Source: Mycobacterium sp.
Lineage (GTDB): Bacteria > Actinomycetota > Actinomycetes > Mycobacteriales > Mycobacteriaceae
Direction: 5' to 3'
DNA length: 35,274 bases
Assembly (NCBI RefSeq): GCF_019243155.1
Contig: NZ_JAFAUS010000080.1
Span: forward strand, 1 to 35,274
The notes under the pieces were generated by a model. The model saw nothing but the letters and a program-made list of their open reading frames with translations, was not told the DNA's origin and did not search any database. The position numbers were made by a program, and so were the translations under genes. Shown here piece after piece: positions 14,763 to 22,682 of the stretch. Every line of letters begins with the position of its first letter. Position 1 is the stretch's first letter.

Positions 14763-15947
14763 TCAGATCAGAGCCCGCAGCGGGCCCTCGGGCGGCTCGA
14801 CGCCAAGCGAACTGAGCGCCGCCGCGTGGTAGGTGGTGCCCGGGACGTGGATGGCGTGCATCTGTCCGACGTGGACGTCACGCCAATACCGTTGTAACGG
14901 CTTGTCCATCCGCGCCGCATTGCCACCGGAGCGCGCGAAGATGTCGTCGACCGCCGACACCGCGCGCCACACGGCGCGCACCTGGGTGCGACGCCCCGCC
15001 GCGCGGTCGGCGAACGACACCTCTTTTCCTGCCGCGACCATGTCGTAGATGCGGTCGGCGTTGGCCAGCAGCTCCTGGCGGGCGGCGTTGATGTCGGCCG
15101 CGGCCTCGCCGACGGCGTACATGACGTACGGGTCGTCCTTTATCGCCGTACCGGTCGCGCCGACGCGCGCCCGCTGATAGTCGAGATGTGCGGCCAACGC
15201 GCCCTCGGCGATGCCGATGGTCGCCGCGGAGATGCCCAGCGGGAACATCGTCGACCACGGCATCAGGTACAGCGGCTCGGTCATGCCCGCCTCACGCTGC
15301 GCGGTGCCGTCCATCACCTTCGTCGCGTCCATCGTCCGGTAGGTCGGGACGAACGCGTCCTTGACGATCACATCCTTGGAGCCGGTTCCCCGCAGCCCCA
15401 CCACATTCCACGAGTCCTCGACGATCTCATAGTCCTTGCGCGGCAGGATCATATGCAGCATCTGCGGCGGCATCAACGGTATGCCCTTCTCGTCACCGAG
15501 CATGGCACCCAGGATGATCCAGTCGCAGTGGTCGGTGCCCGAGCTGAACTGCCAGCGCCCGTTGAAGATGTAGCCGCCGTCGACCGGCTTGGCCACGCCC
15601 TGCGGCGCATAGGGGGAGGCCATCCAGGTGTCGACGTCGTCGGCCCAGATCTCCGCGGCCACTTTGGGATCCGCGTAGGCCAACTGATAGGGGTGCACGC
15701 CCACCACGCCGACGATCCAGCCGGCCGCCGGATCCAGCGCGGCGGTGGCCATCGTCGTCTCGGCGAATTCGCGGGGGTGGACCTCGAAGCCCTGATATTG
15801 CTTGGTCTGCAGCAGCCGGATCAGGCCGGCCGACTTCATCAGCTTGACCGTGTCGTCGGTGAGCCGGCCGACCCTCTCGGCTTCCTCGGCCTGGTCGCGC
15901 AACTGATCCGCCAGTGCCACTACTTGGTCGATTACGCGCTCGCTCAT
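14763..15947 (-). CDS. HsaA-like flavin-dependent monooxygenase (acyl-CoA-dehydrogenase fold)
   Basis: This 394-residue class D flavin monooxygenase has exactly the length of M. tuberculosis HsaA, which hydroxylates the phenolic steroid 3-HSA to the catechol DHSA with reduced flavin. Typical segments are DPAAGWIVGVVGVHPYQLAY, SSGTDHCDWIILG, NVVGLRGTGSKDVIV and the C-terminal IFARSGGNAARMDKPLQRYW. It leads an operon with the extradiol dioxygenase, whose substrate it would make. The flavin reductase partner (HsaB) is not in the window. AAGGAC lies before the ATG. A 16-base operator-like site (16013-16028) lies 66 bases upstream, repeated in opposite orientation ahead of the BVMO at 16448. The divergence from HsaA suggests another phenolic substrate. 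Confidence 0.88.
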   Translation of the reverse strand: MSERVIDQVVALADQLRDQAEEAERVGRLTDDTVKLMKSAGLIRLLQTKQYQGFEVHPREFAETTMATAALDPAAGWIVGVVGVHPYQLAYADPKVAAEIWADDVDTWMASPYAPQGVAKPVDGGYIFNGRWQFSSGTDHCDWIILGAMLGDEKGIPLMPPQMLHMILPRKDYEIVEDSWNVVGLRGTGSKDVIVKDAFVPTYRTMDATKVMDGTAQREAGMTEPLYLMPWSTMFPLGISAATIGIAEGALAAHLDYQRARVGATGTAIKDDPYVMYAVGEAAADINAARQELLANADRIYDMVAAGKEVSFADRAAGRRTQVRAVWRAVSAVDDIFARSGGNAARMDKPLQRYWRDVHVGQMHAIHVPGTTYHAAALSSLGVEPPEGPLRALI

Positions 15948-16012
15948 GTCCTTGTCCTTACGTGTATGGGCTTAGTAATGGTGTACCGCAGTCGGCGCCC
16001 GTCCCGTAGGTA

Positions 16013-16028
16013 ATCCCGGTCAGCGGAC
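16013..16028 (-). promoter_or_regulatory. Putative operator, site 3 (upstream of hsaA-like operon)
   Basis: On the minus strand this reads GTCCGCTGACCGGGAT, identical over 16 bases to 16391-16406 on the plus strand. It lies 66 bases before the HsaA-like start and points toward that gene. The core CCGCTGACCGG differs by one base from that of site 2 (CCACTGACCGG). Confidence 0.6.
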
Positions 16029-16039
16029 GCAATTGAGGG

Positions 16040-16318
16040 TCAGAACTCGATATGCAGATCCGCGCTGGCCGGCCTCGCCTGGCACGCGAGAATCAGGCCG
16101 TCCCGTAGATCGTCGGGCCCGAGGACCTGGCAGGCGGCCATGTCGACCCGGCCCCGCAGCAGGGTGCCGACGCACGACCCGCAACGGCCCTCGCGGCACG
16201 AGTGGGGCACATCGATGCCCGCCTCGAGCAACATCTCCACGAGGGTTTGACCGTGCGGCCACCGGAGCCGATGGCGCTGACCATCGAGGTCGACCTCGAC
16301 GTGTGCAACTTCTGACAT
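16040..16318 (-). CDS. Stand-alone 2Fe-2S ferredoxin
   Basis: This 92-residue plant-type ferredoxin carries cluster ligands C41, C46, C49 (CREGRCGSC) and C79 (ILACQARP). The sequence, including GQTLVEMLLEAGIDVPHSC and the ending ADLHIEF, resembles the C-terminal ferredoxin domain of reductases of the KshB/phthalate-dioxygenase-reductase group, but without the flavin and NAD domains. It could deliver electrons to an oxygenase of this locus, such as the KshA-type enzyme. It lies 92 bases upstream of the hsaA-like operon on the same strand and diverges from the BVMO at 16448. The two identical 16-base sites flank it. The ATG at 16318 gives the normal N terminus. Confidence 0.88.
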   Translation of the reverse strand: MSEVAHVEVDLDGQRHRLRWPHGQTLVEMLLEAGIDVPHSCREGRCGSCVGTLLRGRVDMAACQVLGPDDLRDGLILACQARPASADLHIEF

Positions 16319-16390
16319 GCGCCGATCGTCTGCGATCACCACGGGCCGGCGGCCAGCCGCGCCCGATGGTCGGGACGATTCGCGTTCGGT

Positions 16391-16406
16391 GTCCGCTGAC
16401 CGGGAT
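16391..16406 (+). promoter_or_regulatory. Putative operator, site 4 (upstream of BVMO)
   Basis: GTCCGCTGACCGGGAT on the plus strand is an exact copy of site 3 in opposite orientation. It lies 42 bases before the BVMO GTG and 73 bases before the ferredoxin start, so it could serve either gene. Confidence 0.6.
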
Positions 16407-16447
16407 GCCGAGCGGACCGCTGCGGCGCAGGACCTACCGTCGGCGCT

Positions 16448-18046
16448 GTGAACGAGTCTCTCGACGTCGTAGTGGTCGGCGCGGGGTTCGCCGGCCTCTA
16501 CGCCCTGCATAAGCTGCGCGCCCAAGGACTCTCGGTGCGGGTGCTCGAAGCCGCGCCCGAGCTGGGCGGCACCTGGTACTACAACCGGTATCCCGGCGCG
16601 CGCTGCGATGTCGAAAGTGTTGACTACTGCTATTCGTTCTCCGACGAATTACAGCAGGAGTGGAGCTGGACGGAGAAGTACGCGACCCAGTCCGAGATCC
16701 TGCGCTATCTGAACTGGGTTGCCGACAAACTCGACCTGCGCCGCGACATCTTGTTCAACACGCGAGTGGTCTCGGCCGTTCTCGATGAGGTGACGCTTCG
16801 GTGGACGATCGCGACCGACGCGGGTCGGATGCTGTCGGCACGGTTTTGCTTGATGGCGACGGGGCCGCTGTCGGCGGCCATGACTCCGAGCTTCACCGGC
16901 CTGGACACGTTCGCGGGGGAGATCCACCACACCGCCGCCTGGCCGCACGATCCGGTCGACTTCACCGGCAAGCGTGTCGCGGTGATCGGCACCGGATCCT
17001 CTGGTATTCAATCGATTCCGATCATCGCCGAGCACGCCGCGCACCTCTACGTCTTCCAGCGCACGCCTAACTACAGCGTCCCCGCCGGTAACAAACCGTT
17101 GTCCGCCAACGAACTCGACGACATCAAGGCCACCTACGCCGATCGTCGCCGATCGTCGTGGCGCAGCGGTGGCGGCTCACCGCACGTCACCGCTGCGAAG
17201 CCGACGTTTGCGTTCACCCCCGAAGAGCGCCGCGCAGCGTTTGAAAAGCGCTGGCAGCTGGGCGGCGTGCTGTTCTCGAAGACGTTTCCGGACCAGATGA
17301 CCGACCTGGAAGCCAACGAGGAGGCGCGCAGGTTCTACGAGCAGAAGGTACGCGCCCTCATCGACGATCCTGTCGTCGCCGACCTGCTGATACCCACCGA
17401 CCATCCGATCGGAACCAAGCGAATCTGCACCGACAGCAACTACTTTCAAACTTTCAACCGTCCCGACGTGACGCTCATCAGCGTCCGCGCCACCCCGATC
17501 GAATCGGTTGACGCCGCCGGCATCAACACCATCGACAGGCACTACGACCTCGACATGATCGTGCTGGCAACGGGATTCGACGCGATGACCGGTGCGCTGG
17601 GCAAGATCGACATCGTCGGCCGCCGCGGGGAAACGCTGCTCGACGCTTGGGCGAATGGGCCGCGCACCTATCTGGGACTAGGGGTCGACGGGTTTCCCAA
17701 TCTGTTCCTGATATCCGGGCCGGGGGCACCCGCCGTGCTGGCGAACATGGTGCTGCATGCCGAGGCCCAGGTGGACTGGATCGCAAAGGCCATCGCCTAT
17801 CTCGACGACCATGGTCATGCCGCGTTGGAAGCCACCGCCGACAGCGTCGACGGTTGGGGCGCCGAATGCGCCAGACGTGCCGACGAAACGTTGTTCAGCA
17901 AGGCGAATTCCTGGTACATGGGCGCCAACGTCCCCGGGAAGCCGAGGGGTTTCATGTTGTTCGTCGGGGGTTTCGCGACCTACAACGACATCTGCGCAGA
18001 GGTGGCCGATGCCGGCTACAAGGGCTTCGATTTAATCAAACGATGA
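16448..18046 (+). CDS. Baeyer-Villiger monooxygenase (cyclohexanone-monooxygenase type)
   Basis: This 532-residue FAD- and NADPH-dependent type I BVMO has GAGFAG (11-16), LGGTWYYNRYPGARCD near 39-54, the fingerprint FAGEIHHTAAWP (155-166) and the second Rossmann motif GTGSSG (181-186). The length and motifs fit the cyclohexanone/phenylacetone monooxygenase group that turns cyclic or aryl ketones into lactones or esters. It starts with GTG at 16448, and ATGA couples it to the SDR at 18043. The operon (BVMO, two mycofactocin-type SDRs, thioesterase) looks like a pathway for oxidising cyclic alcohols to ketones and then lactones. The substrate is not determinable from sequence. Confidence 0.93.
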   Translation: MNESLDVVVVGAGFAGLYALHKLRAQGLSVRVLEAAPELGGTWYYNRYPGARCDVESVDYCYSFSDELQQEWSWTEKYATQSEILRYLNWVADKLDLRRDILFNTRVVSAVLDEVTLRWTIATDAGRMLSARFCLMATGPLSAAMTPSFTGLDTFAGEIHHTAAWPHDPVDFTGKRVAVIGTGSSGIQSIPIIAEHAAHLYVFQRTPNYSVPAGNKPLSANELDDIKATYADRRRSSWRSGGGSPHVTAAKPTFAFTPEERRAAFEKRWQLGGVLFSKTFPDQMTDLEANEEARRFYEQKVRALIDDPVVADLLIPTDHPIGTKRICTDSNYFQTFNRPDVTLISVRATPIESVDAAGINTIDRHYDLDMIVLATGFDAMTGALGKIDIVGRRGETLLDAWANGPRTYLGLGVDGFPNLFLISGPGAPAVLANMVLHAEAQVDWIAKAIAYLDDHGHAALEATADSVDGWGAECARRADETLFSKANSWYMGANVPGKPRGFMLFVGGFATYNDICAEVADAGYKGFDLIKR

Positions 18047-18846
18047 CAGGATTGCTGGACAAAGTCGTTTTGGTCACCGGCGCCGCGCGGGGCACCGGGC
18101 GCGTGCACTGCGCGCGGTTCGCCGATGAAGGCGCCGATGTGATCGCGCTCGACGCGCCGGATAATGCCGACGAATTGCACGGTACCGCAACCGAAGTCGA
18201 GAACCGTGGTCGACGGTGCGTGACCGGCCTGGCCGATGTCAGCGACCTCTCAGCGATGACGGGTGCAATCGATACCGGGGTCGCCCAATTGGGCCGGTTG
18301 GACATCGTCGTCGCCAATGCCGGAATCCACATGCAAGGCGCGCCATCTTGGGAGCTCGACCCGCAAACTTGGCAACGAACCCTCGATATCAACCTCACTG
18401 GCGTTTGGCACACGGTGAAGGTGGGCGTGCCGTACATCGGAAAGCAGGGCGGCTCGGTCATCATCATCAGCTCCACCAGCGGGCTTCGCGGCCTCCCGAA
18501 CACCGCCCACTACACCGCCAGCAAGCATGCGGTGGTGGGCCTGGCTCGCACGCTTGCCAACGAACTCGGGCCGCGAGCCATTCGGGTCAACACTGTGCAC
18601 CCCGGCCCGGTCGCGACCCCGATGGTCCTCAACGAGGCCACCTTTCGACGGCTGCGACCGGATCTGGACAGTCCCACAGCCGCGGACGCCGCCGAGGTTC
18701 TCCAGGCGCGCAACCTGCTGCCGGTGCCCTGGGTCGAGCCCGTCGACGTGGCCAACGCCGTGATCTTCCTGGCCTCCGACCACGCCCGTTACATCACCGG
18801 CACGCAGATGGTTGTCGATGCCGGCCTGACCCAGAAGACCACGTGA
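18043..18846 (+). CDS. Mycofactocin-type short-chain dehydrogenase
   Basis: This 267-residue SDR has GAARGTG (13-19), VVANAGIHM, and an active site of SSTSG with YTASK. Several segments, INLTGVWHTVK, NTVHPGPVATPM, NLLPVPWVEP and IFLASDHARYITG, are hallmarks of the mycofactocin-dependent SDR subfamily. Its members hold NAD tightly and pass electrons to the peptide-derived cofactor mycofactocin. It is coupled by ATGA to the BVMO and by GTGA to a related SDR, with which it shares roughly half its residues by eye. The loop after the first beta-alpha unit is shorter than in its neighbour. It probably oxidises a secondary alcohol to the ketone used by the BVMO. Confidence 0.9.
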   Translation: MTGLLDKVVLVTGAARGTGRVHCARFADEGADVIALDAPDNADELHGTATEVENRGRRCVTGLADVSDLSAMTGAIDTGVAQLGRLDIVVANAGIHMQGAPSWELDPQTWQRTLDINLTGVWHTVKVGVPYIGKQGGSVIIISSTSGLRGLPNTAHYTASKHAVVGLARTLANELGPRAIRVNTVHPGPVATPMVLNEATFRRLRPDLDSPTAADAAEVLQARNLLPVPWVEPVDVANAVIFLASDHARYITGTQMVVDAGLTQKTT

Positions 18847-19676
18847 CCGGACGGCTGGACGGCAAGGTCGCCGTGATCACTGGTGCGGCGCGGGGGATCG
18901 GCCGCGCGCAGGCGGTGCGGTTCGCGCAAGAGGGGGCCGACATCGTGGCGCTGGATGTGTGCGCTCCGCTCGACACCGTGATCATCCCGCACGCCACACC
19001 TGCCGACCTCGACCGGACTGCTTCGATGGTCACCGAGGCCGGCGCGCGGATACACACCGAGATCGTCGACGTGCGTGAACTGACCGCGATGCAGGCGGCG
19101 GTCGAACGCGGCGTCGAGAAATTCGGCGGATTGGACCTGGTATGCGCGACCGCCGGAATCACTTCGCGCGGAACGGCACTCGAGCTCACCGAAAACGCCT
19201 GGCGCACAATGCTGGACGTCAACCTCACCGGCGTGTGGCACACCTGCAGGGCGGCGACCCCACACCTGATCGCGCGCAGAACCGGCGCGATGATCCTGAC
19301 AAATTCTATTGCCGGCATGCGGGGCCTGGTCGGGGTCGCTCACTACACTGCCGCCAAGCACGGTGTGGTCGGCCTGATGCGCAGCCTGGCCAGCGAGCTT
19401 GCGCCGCATAACATCCGGGTCAACTGCGTTCATCCGACGAACGTCGACACCCCGATGATTCAGAACGACGTCGTCGGCAGCGCGTTTCGTCCCGACTTGG
19501 ACCGGCCGCCCACCCGTGCCGAATTCGCCGAGGCGGCCCGCGCGATGAACTTGCTCGGGGTGCCGTGGGTGGATGCGGTGGACGTCGCCAACGCCGCACT
19601 GTTCTTGGCCTCCGACGAAGCTCGCTACGTCACTGCGATTACCCTGCCCGTCGACGCCGGCGCAACGCAGCGATGA
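18843..19676 (+). CDS. Mycofactocin-type short-chain dehydrogenase
   Basis: This 277-residue SDR starts at a GTG overlapping the previous stop (GTGA). The motifs are GAARGIG, CATAGITSRG (replacing the usual NAG with TAG), NSIAG and YTAAK. It shows the mycofactocin-SDR hallmarks VNLTGVWHTCR, NCVHPTNVDTPM, NLLGVPWVDAVD and LFLASDEARYVT, plus the family's extra loop (about residues 40-55, with PHATPADLDRT). It is a tandem paralogue of the gene at 18043, which suggests either two stereoisomeric alcohols or two successive steps. The TAG in place of NAG near residue 100 is worth noting, as this Asn normally helps organise the active site. Confidence 0.9.
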   Translation: MTGRLDGKVAVITGAARGIGRAQAVRFAQEGADIVALDVCAPLDTVIIPHATPADLDRTASMVTEAGARIHTEIVDVRELTAMQAAVERGVEKFGGLDLVCATAGITSRGTALELTENAWRTMLDVNLTGVWHTCRAATPHLIARRTGAMILTNSIAGMRGLVGVAHYTAAKHGVVGLMRSLASELAPHNIRVNCVHPTNVDTPMIQNDVVGSAFRPDLDRPPTRAEFAEAARAMNLLGVPWVDAVDVANAALFLASDEARYVTAITLPVDAGATQR

Positions 19677-19695
19677 ATACGGGGGACGGTGAGAG

Positions 19696-20286
19696 ATGAC
19701 TGAAGGCGACGGAGGCGGATCGGTGTATGAATCGTTGGCCGAATCTGTACGCCGCCTCATCGATGTCACCATCCGCACCGAGGTAGACGCCCACCGGGTC
19801 GCAACGGCCAAGGCGCACATAGATCGTGCGATCGACCAGCTGAGCGACGCTCTAATACCGGGTTCTTTCGGCATCCGCGAAACTATCGACGAACAGCCTG
19901 CGGCGGCGGGCAACGTGGCGATCGGCGTACGTAATCCCGTTGCGCCCCCACTCGCTATCCATCGTGATGCTAATGGTGCCGTGTGGACCGAGATCACCCT
20001 CGGCGCGGCGTACGAGGGCCCGCCGGGTCACGTCCACGGCGGGGTATGCGCATTGATTCTCGACCATGTACTCGGCTCAACCGCCCACCAGCCGGGGCGC
20101 CCCGCATACACCGGCACGCTGACTCTGCGTTATGAGCGGGGAACGCCGCTAGGTCCGTTACGCGTGGACGCACACGTCGAGCGCATAGACGGCACAAAGA
20201 CTTTCGCCAAGGGCCGTATCGCCGACAGCCAGGGCGTCACGGTCACCGCGGAAGGCGTGTTCATCTTTCCGCGTGACACGTCCTAA
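19696..20286 (+). CDS. Hotdog-fold thioesterase (PaaI-like)
   Basis: This 196-residue protein has an N-terminal helix-rich stretch of about 60 residues and a C-terminal hotdog domain. The domain carries GPPGHVHGGVCALILDHVLG, the His-Gly-Gly helix typical of 4HBT/PaaI acyl-CoA thioesterases, then TLTLRYERGTPLG and DGTKTFAKGRI. It would hydrolyse an acyl-CoA or release CoA from a pathway intermediate. It starts with ATG 19 bases after the second SDR, so it is probably the last gene of the BVMO operon. It converges on the C-C hydrolase gene at 20329. The catalytic Asp or Glu in the long helix is probably D in ILDHV. Confidence 0.87.
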   Translation: MTEGDGGGSVYESLAESVRRLIDVTIRTEVDAHRVATAKAHIDRAIDQLSDALIPGSFGIRETIDEQPAAAGNVAIGVRNPVAPPLAIHRDANGAVWTEITLGAAYEGPPGHVHGGVCALILDHVLGSTAHQPGRPAYTGTLTLRYERGTPLGPLRVDAHVERIDGTKTFAKGRIADSQGVTVTAEGVFIFPRDTS

Positions 20287-20328
20287 GCGGATGGCGCCTC
20301 GCCCGGCTCCGCCGCGCTCGCGATCGCC

Positions 20329-21210
20329 TTAACCGCGGGACAAGAACGCCAGCACCGTGCTTTCGAAGGCCTCCTTGGCCTCGATCATCGCCCAGTGCCC
20401 GGAGTTGGGAAAGATGTGCAGTTCCGCGTTGGGAATGGTGCGCATCGGGATGAGTGCCATGTCGGGCGGACTCACCCTGTCATCCCGACCCCATGTCAGC
20501 AGGGTGGGCACCGTCAGCTTGTGCATCATCGCCCACGGCATCGGCCGGTCGGAAGCCTTCATCGCGTCGTTCATCGCGGAAAACGCGGCCTTGCCATACA
20601 TCCGGCGCGCGGCTTCGAGGGTGACTGGATCGATGGCCAGCTGCCAGCGTTCCTCGATCAGCTCCTCGGTGATCAGCGACAGGTCGTACACCATGGATTT
20701 CAGCCAGTCGACGAGCCGTTGCCGGGTGGGATCCTCGACGAACTCCTGCAGCAGCCGGATGCCCTCGCTGGGGCTCGGGCTGAAGATGTTGGTCCCGATT
20801 CCGCCGATCGTCACCAATCGCTCGACGCGGTCCGGATTCTGGGTGGCGAAGTTGATGCCGACGCCGCCGCCCATCGAGTTGCCGACGATGTGCACCCGTT
20901 GGACGTCGAGCTTGTCGAGGAAAGGCGGGACGGTGCCGAACGCGGTGATCATCGGGTGGCCGCCGAAGTCGTCGCTGACTCCGAACCCGGGGAACTCCAA
21001 GATCAGGCAGCGGAAGTGATCGGCGAACGTGGGCAGGATCCCGCGAAAGTTGCGCCACCCGGTGACGCCCGGGCCCGAGCCGTGCAGGAAAAGCAGCACC
21101 GGACCGGATTCATTGCCAGTGTCGTAGTAGCGCAAAGCGCCCTTTTTGGTGCTGATCTCACGCAGGTCTGCCGCGGTGACCTGTCCAGAAGTGTCTGCCA
21201 CGGATGTCAC
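20329..21210 (-). CDS. Meta-cleavage product C-C hydrolase (HsaD/BphD-like)
   Basis: This 293-residue alpha/beta hydrolase breaks the C-C bond of an extradiol ring-fission product. The oxyanion loop is LHGSGPGVTGWRNF, typical of the HsaD/BphD group. The nucleophile is S112 in GNSMGGG, the acid is D243 or D244 in WGRDDRVSP, and H272 is in NSGHWAMIE. HsaD acts after HsaC in steroid breakdown, so this enzyme most likely follows the HsaC-like dioxygenase at 13837, although it lies 5.5 kb away in another transcription unit. It is 51 bases downstream of the WS/DGAT gene on the same strand and may be read from that promoter or its own. Site 5 lies in the gap. Confidence 0.9.
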   Translation of the reverse strand: MTSVADTSGQVTAADLREISTKKGALRYYDTGNESGPVLLFLHGSGPGVTGWRNFRGILPTFADHFRCLILEFPGFGVSDDFGGHPMITAFGTVPPFLDKLDVQRVHIVGNSMGGGVGINFATQNPDRVERLVTIGGIGTNIFSPSPSEGIRLLQEFVEDPTRQRLVDWLKSMVYDLSLITEELIEERWQLAIDPVTLEAARRMYGKAAFSAMNDAMKASDRPMPWAMMHKLTVPTLLTWGRDDRVSPPDMALIPMRTIPNAELHIFPNSGHWAMIEAKEAFESTVLAFLSRG

Positions 21211-21243
21211 CCTGCCATGCCGTGGCGGCGCGACCGGATGGGG

Positions 21244-21257
21244 TTCCGCTGAGCGGG
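21244..21257 (+). promoter_or_regulatory. Possible operator, site 5 (weaker)
   Basis: TTCCGCTGAGCGGG contains the perfect palindrome CCGCT-G-AGCGG and matches the core of sites 3 and 4 at all but one base (CCGCTGACCGG). It lies 34 bases upstream of the HsaD-like start. Short GC-rich matches can arise by chance. Confidence 0.35.
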
Positions 21258-21261
21258 CCGG

Positions 21262-22656
21262 TCAGCTTTGGTCGTGCCTCGGTTCGCTGCAATTCAGCAG
21301 CTCTTTGAGCGCTGCGGGAAACGCGTCGGCGAGATCCCATAGGTCGGGGACGAGGTCGGGGCAGGAGATGATGCCGACACCCAGACGGCCGTTGAGGGAC
21401 ATGACGGTGATGTTGAGGCCGGCGCCCGCGATGATCGGACCGAGCGGATACATCGCGTCGAGTCTGCAGCCCAGAAAGTAGAGCTGTTCCTGTGGGCCGG
21501 GCACATTCGACATCACCAGGTTGTGCGGCGGCTTCTCGGGCAGCGGTATCCGGGGCAGCAGCTTCATCGCCGTGCCGAACATGGTCTGTCCGGCCACTTG
21601 CGTCCAGTCCTGCAGCAGCGTGGGACCCATCGAGGCGGCGTGGTCCTTCGCGGCGGCGTTTCCCGCGGCGATGCTGCGCAATCGTTCGGCCGGGTCATCG
21701 ATGTGGGTTTCGAGCCGGCACAGCATCCAGGTCGTCTGGTTGCGGCCCGGCCGATCGGATTTGCCCCGCACGGAGACCGGCACGCTGGCCACCAGCGGGC
21801 TGTCCGACAGTTGGTCGCGGTCCAACAGGAACTGGCGCAACGACCCCGCGCACAGCGCCGTCACCACGTCGTTGACGGTGACCCCGAATCTGCTTTTGAC
21901 CGTTTTGACGTCCTCGAAGTCCAAGTTGGTCAAAGCGATGTTGCGGCGACGGGTGAACGAGCCGTTGAAATCGGTCGGCGGGGCCGCGAACGGGGCGGCC
22001 ATGGTGTGCCCGCCGCCGCGGGCGCGAACCACGGTCTTTGCCAGCGTCGCCACGGTGGCCGGCAGCACCTTCGACACGCGCCAAGGCCGCAACATGGCCC
22101 CCACCAGCCCGGATACAGCGATTTGCAGCGGGTTCGCACCGCCGATGCGGGCGGCCGGTTCCGGCGCAGGCGCGTCCGGGTCGGTGCTGCACAACTGGGC
22201 CAGCAGGTTGGCTCCGCCGACCCCGTCGACCACGGCGTGGTGGGCCTTCAAGACGATCGACAAACCGTCTCGGCCGTGCAGGCCTTCGATCACCCATATC
22301 TCCCATAGGGGGCGGTCGCGATCGAGAGCCAGTCCGGCGATGTGACCGCAGATCTCCGCTAACTCCTTCGGGCCCCCGGGCGAGGGGAGCGCGACGCGAT
22401 GCAGGTGGCGCGCCAGGTCGAAACGCTCGTCGTCCACCCACACGGGATGATCGAAATTCAGTTGGTTGTCGGCCAGCTTGAGACGGAATTCGGGCACGGC
22501 GTCGACGCGCGCCGACAACGCCTCGCGGAAGACGTCAAACGAATAGCCGCCCGGCATCGTCGCCGGGTCCAACTCCAAGACGCAGCAAACATTCAAAGGC
22601 TGCGTCGGAGATTCCAGGTACAGGAAAAACGCATCTAGCCCGCTGAGTCGCTGCAT
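21262..22656 (-). CDS. WS/DGAT-family acyltransferase (triacylglycerol or wax ester synthase)
   Basis: This 464-residue acyl-CoA:diacylglycerol/alcohol acyltransferase makes triacylglycerol or wax esters from acyl-CoA at the inner membrane surface. The condensation-type catalytic motif HHAVVDG is at 139-145. MQRLSGLDAFFLYLESP at the start, VNDVVTALCAGSLR in the middle and NVPGPQEQLYFLGCRL near the C terminus are typical of the Tgs family, and the length is normal. ATG at 22656 is preferred; a GTG six bases earlier is also in frame. Two tandem palindromes lie directly upstream. Mycobacteria carry many paralogues, so I give no symbol. The hydrolase at 20329 follows after 51 bases. Confidence 0.93.
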   Translation of the reverse strand: MQRLSGLDAFFLYLESPTQPLNVCCVLELDPATMPGGYSFDVFREALSARVDAVPEFRLKLADNQLNFDHPVWVDDERFDLARHLHRVALPSPGGPKELAEICGHIAGLALDRDRPLWEIWVIEGLHGRDGLSIVLKAHHAVVDGVGGANLLAQLCSTDPDAPAPEPAARIGGANPLQIAVSGLVGAMLRPWRVSKVLPATVATLAKTVVRARGGGHTMAAPFAAPPTDFNGSFTRRRNIALTNLDFEDVKTVKSRFGVTVNDVVTALCAGSLRQFLLDRDQLSDSPLVASVPVSVRGKSDRPGRNQTTWMLCRLETHIDDPAERLRSIAAGNAAAKDHAASMGPTLLQDWTQVAGQTMFGTAMKLLPRIPLPEKPPHNLVMSNVPGPQEQLYFLGCRLDAMYPLGPIIAGAGLNITVMSLNGRLGVGIISCPDLVPDLWDLADAFPAALKELLNCSEPRHDQS

Positions 22657-22682
22657 CCCCACTCGTCTCTTTTGCGCGGCTA

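Noticed and set aside
16013..16406. Reading the two inverted 16-base copies as ends of a transposable element
   Set aside because: No transposase and no target-site duplication at the outer edges, and the core recurs at other promoters in the locus; regulation explains it better.
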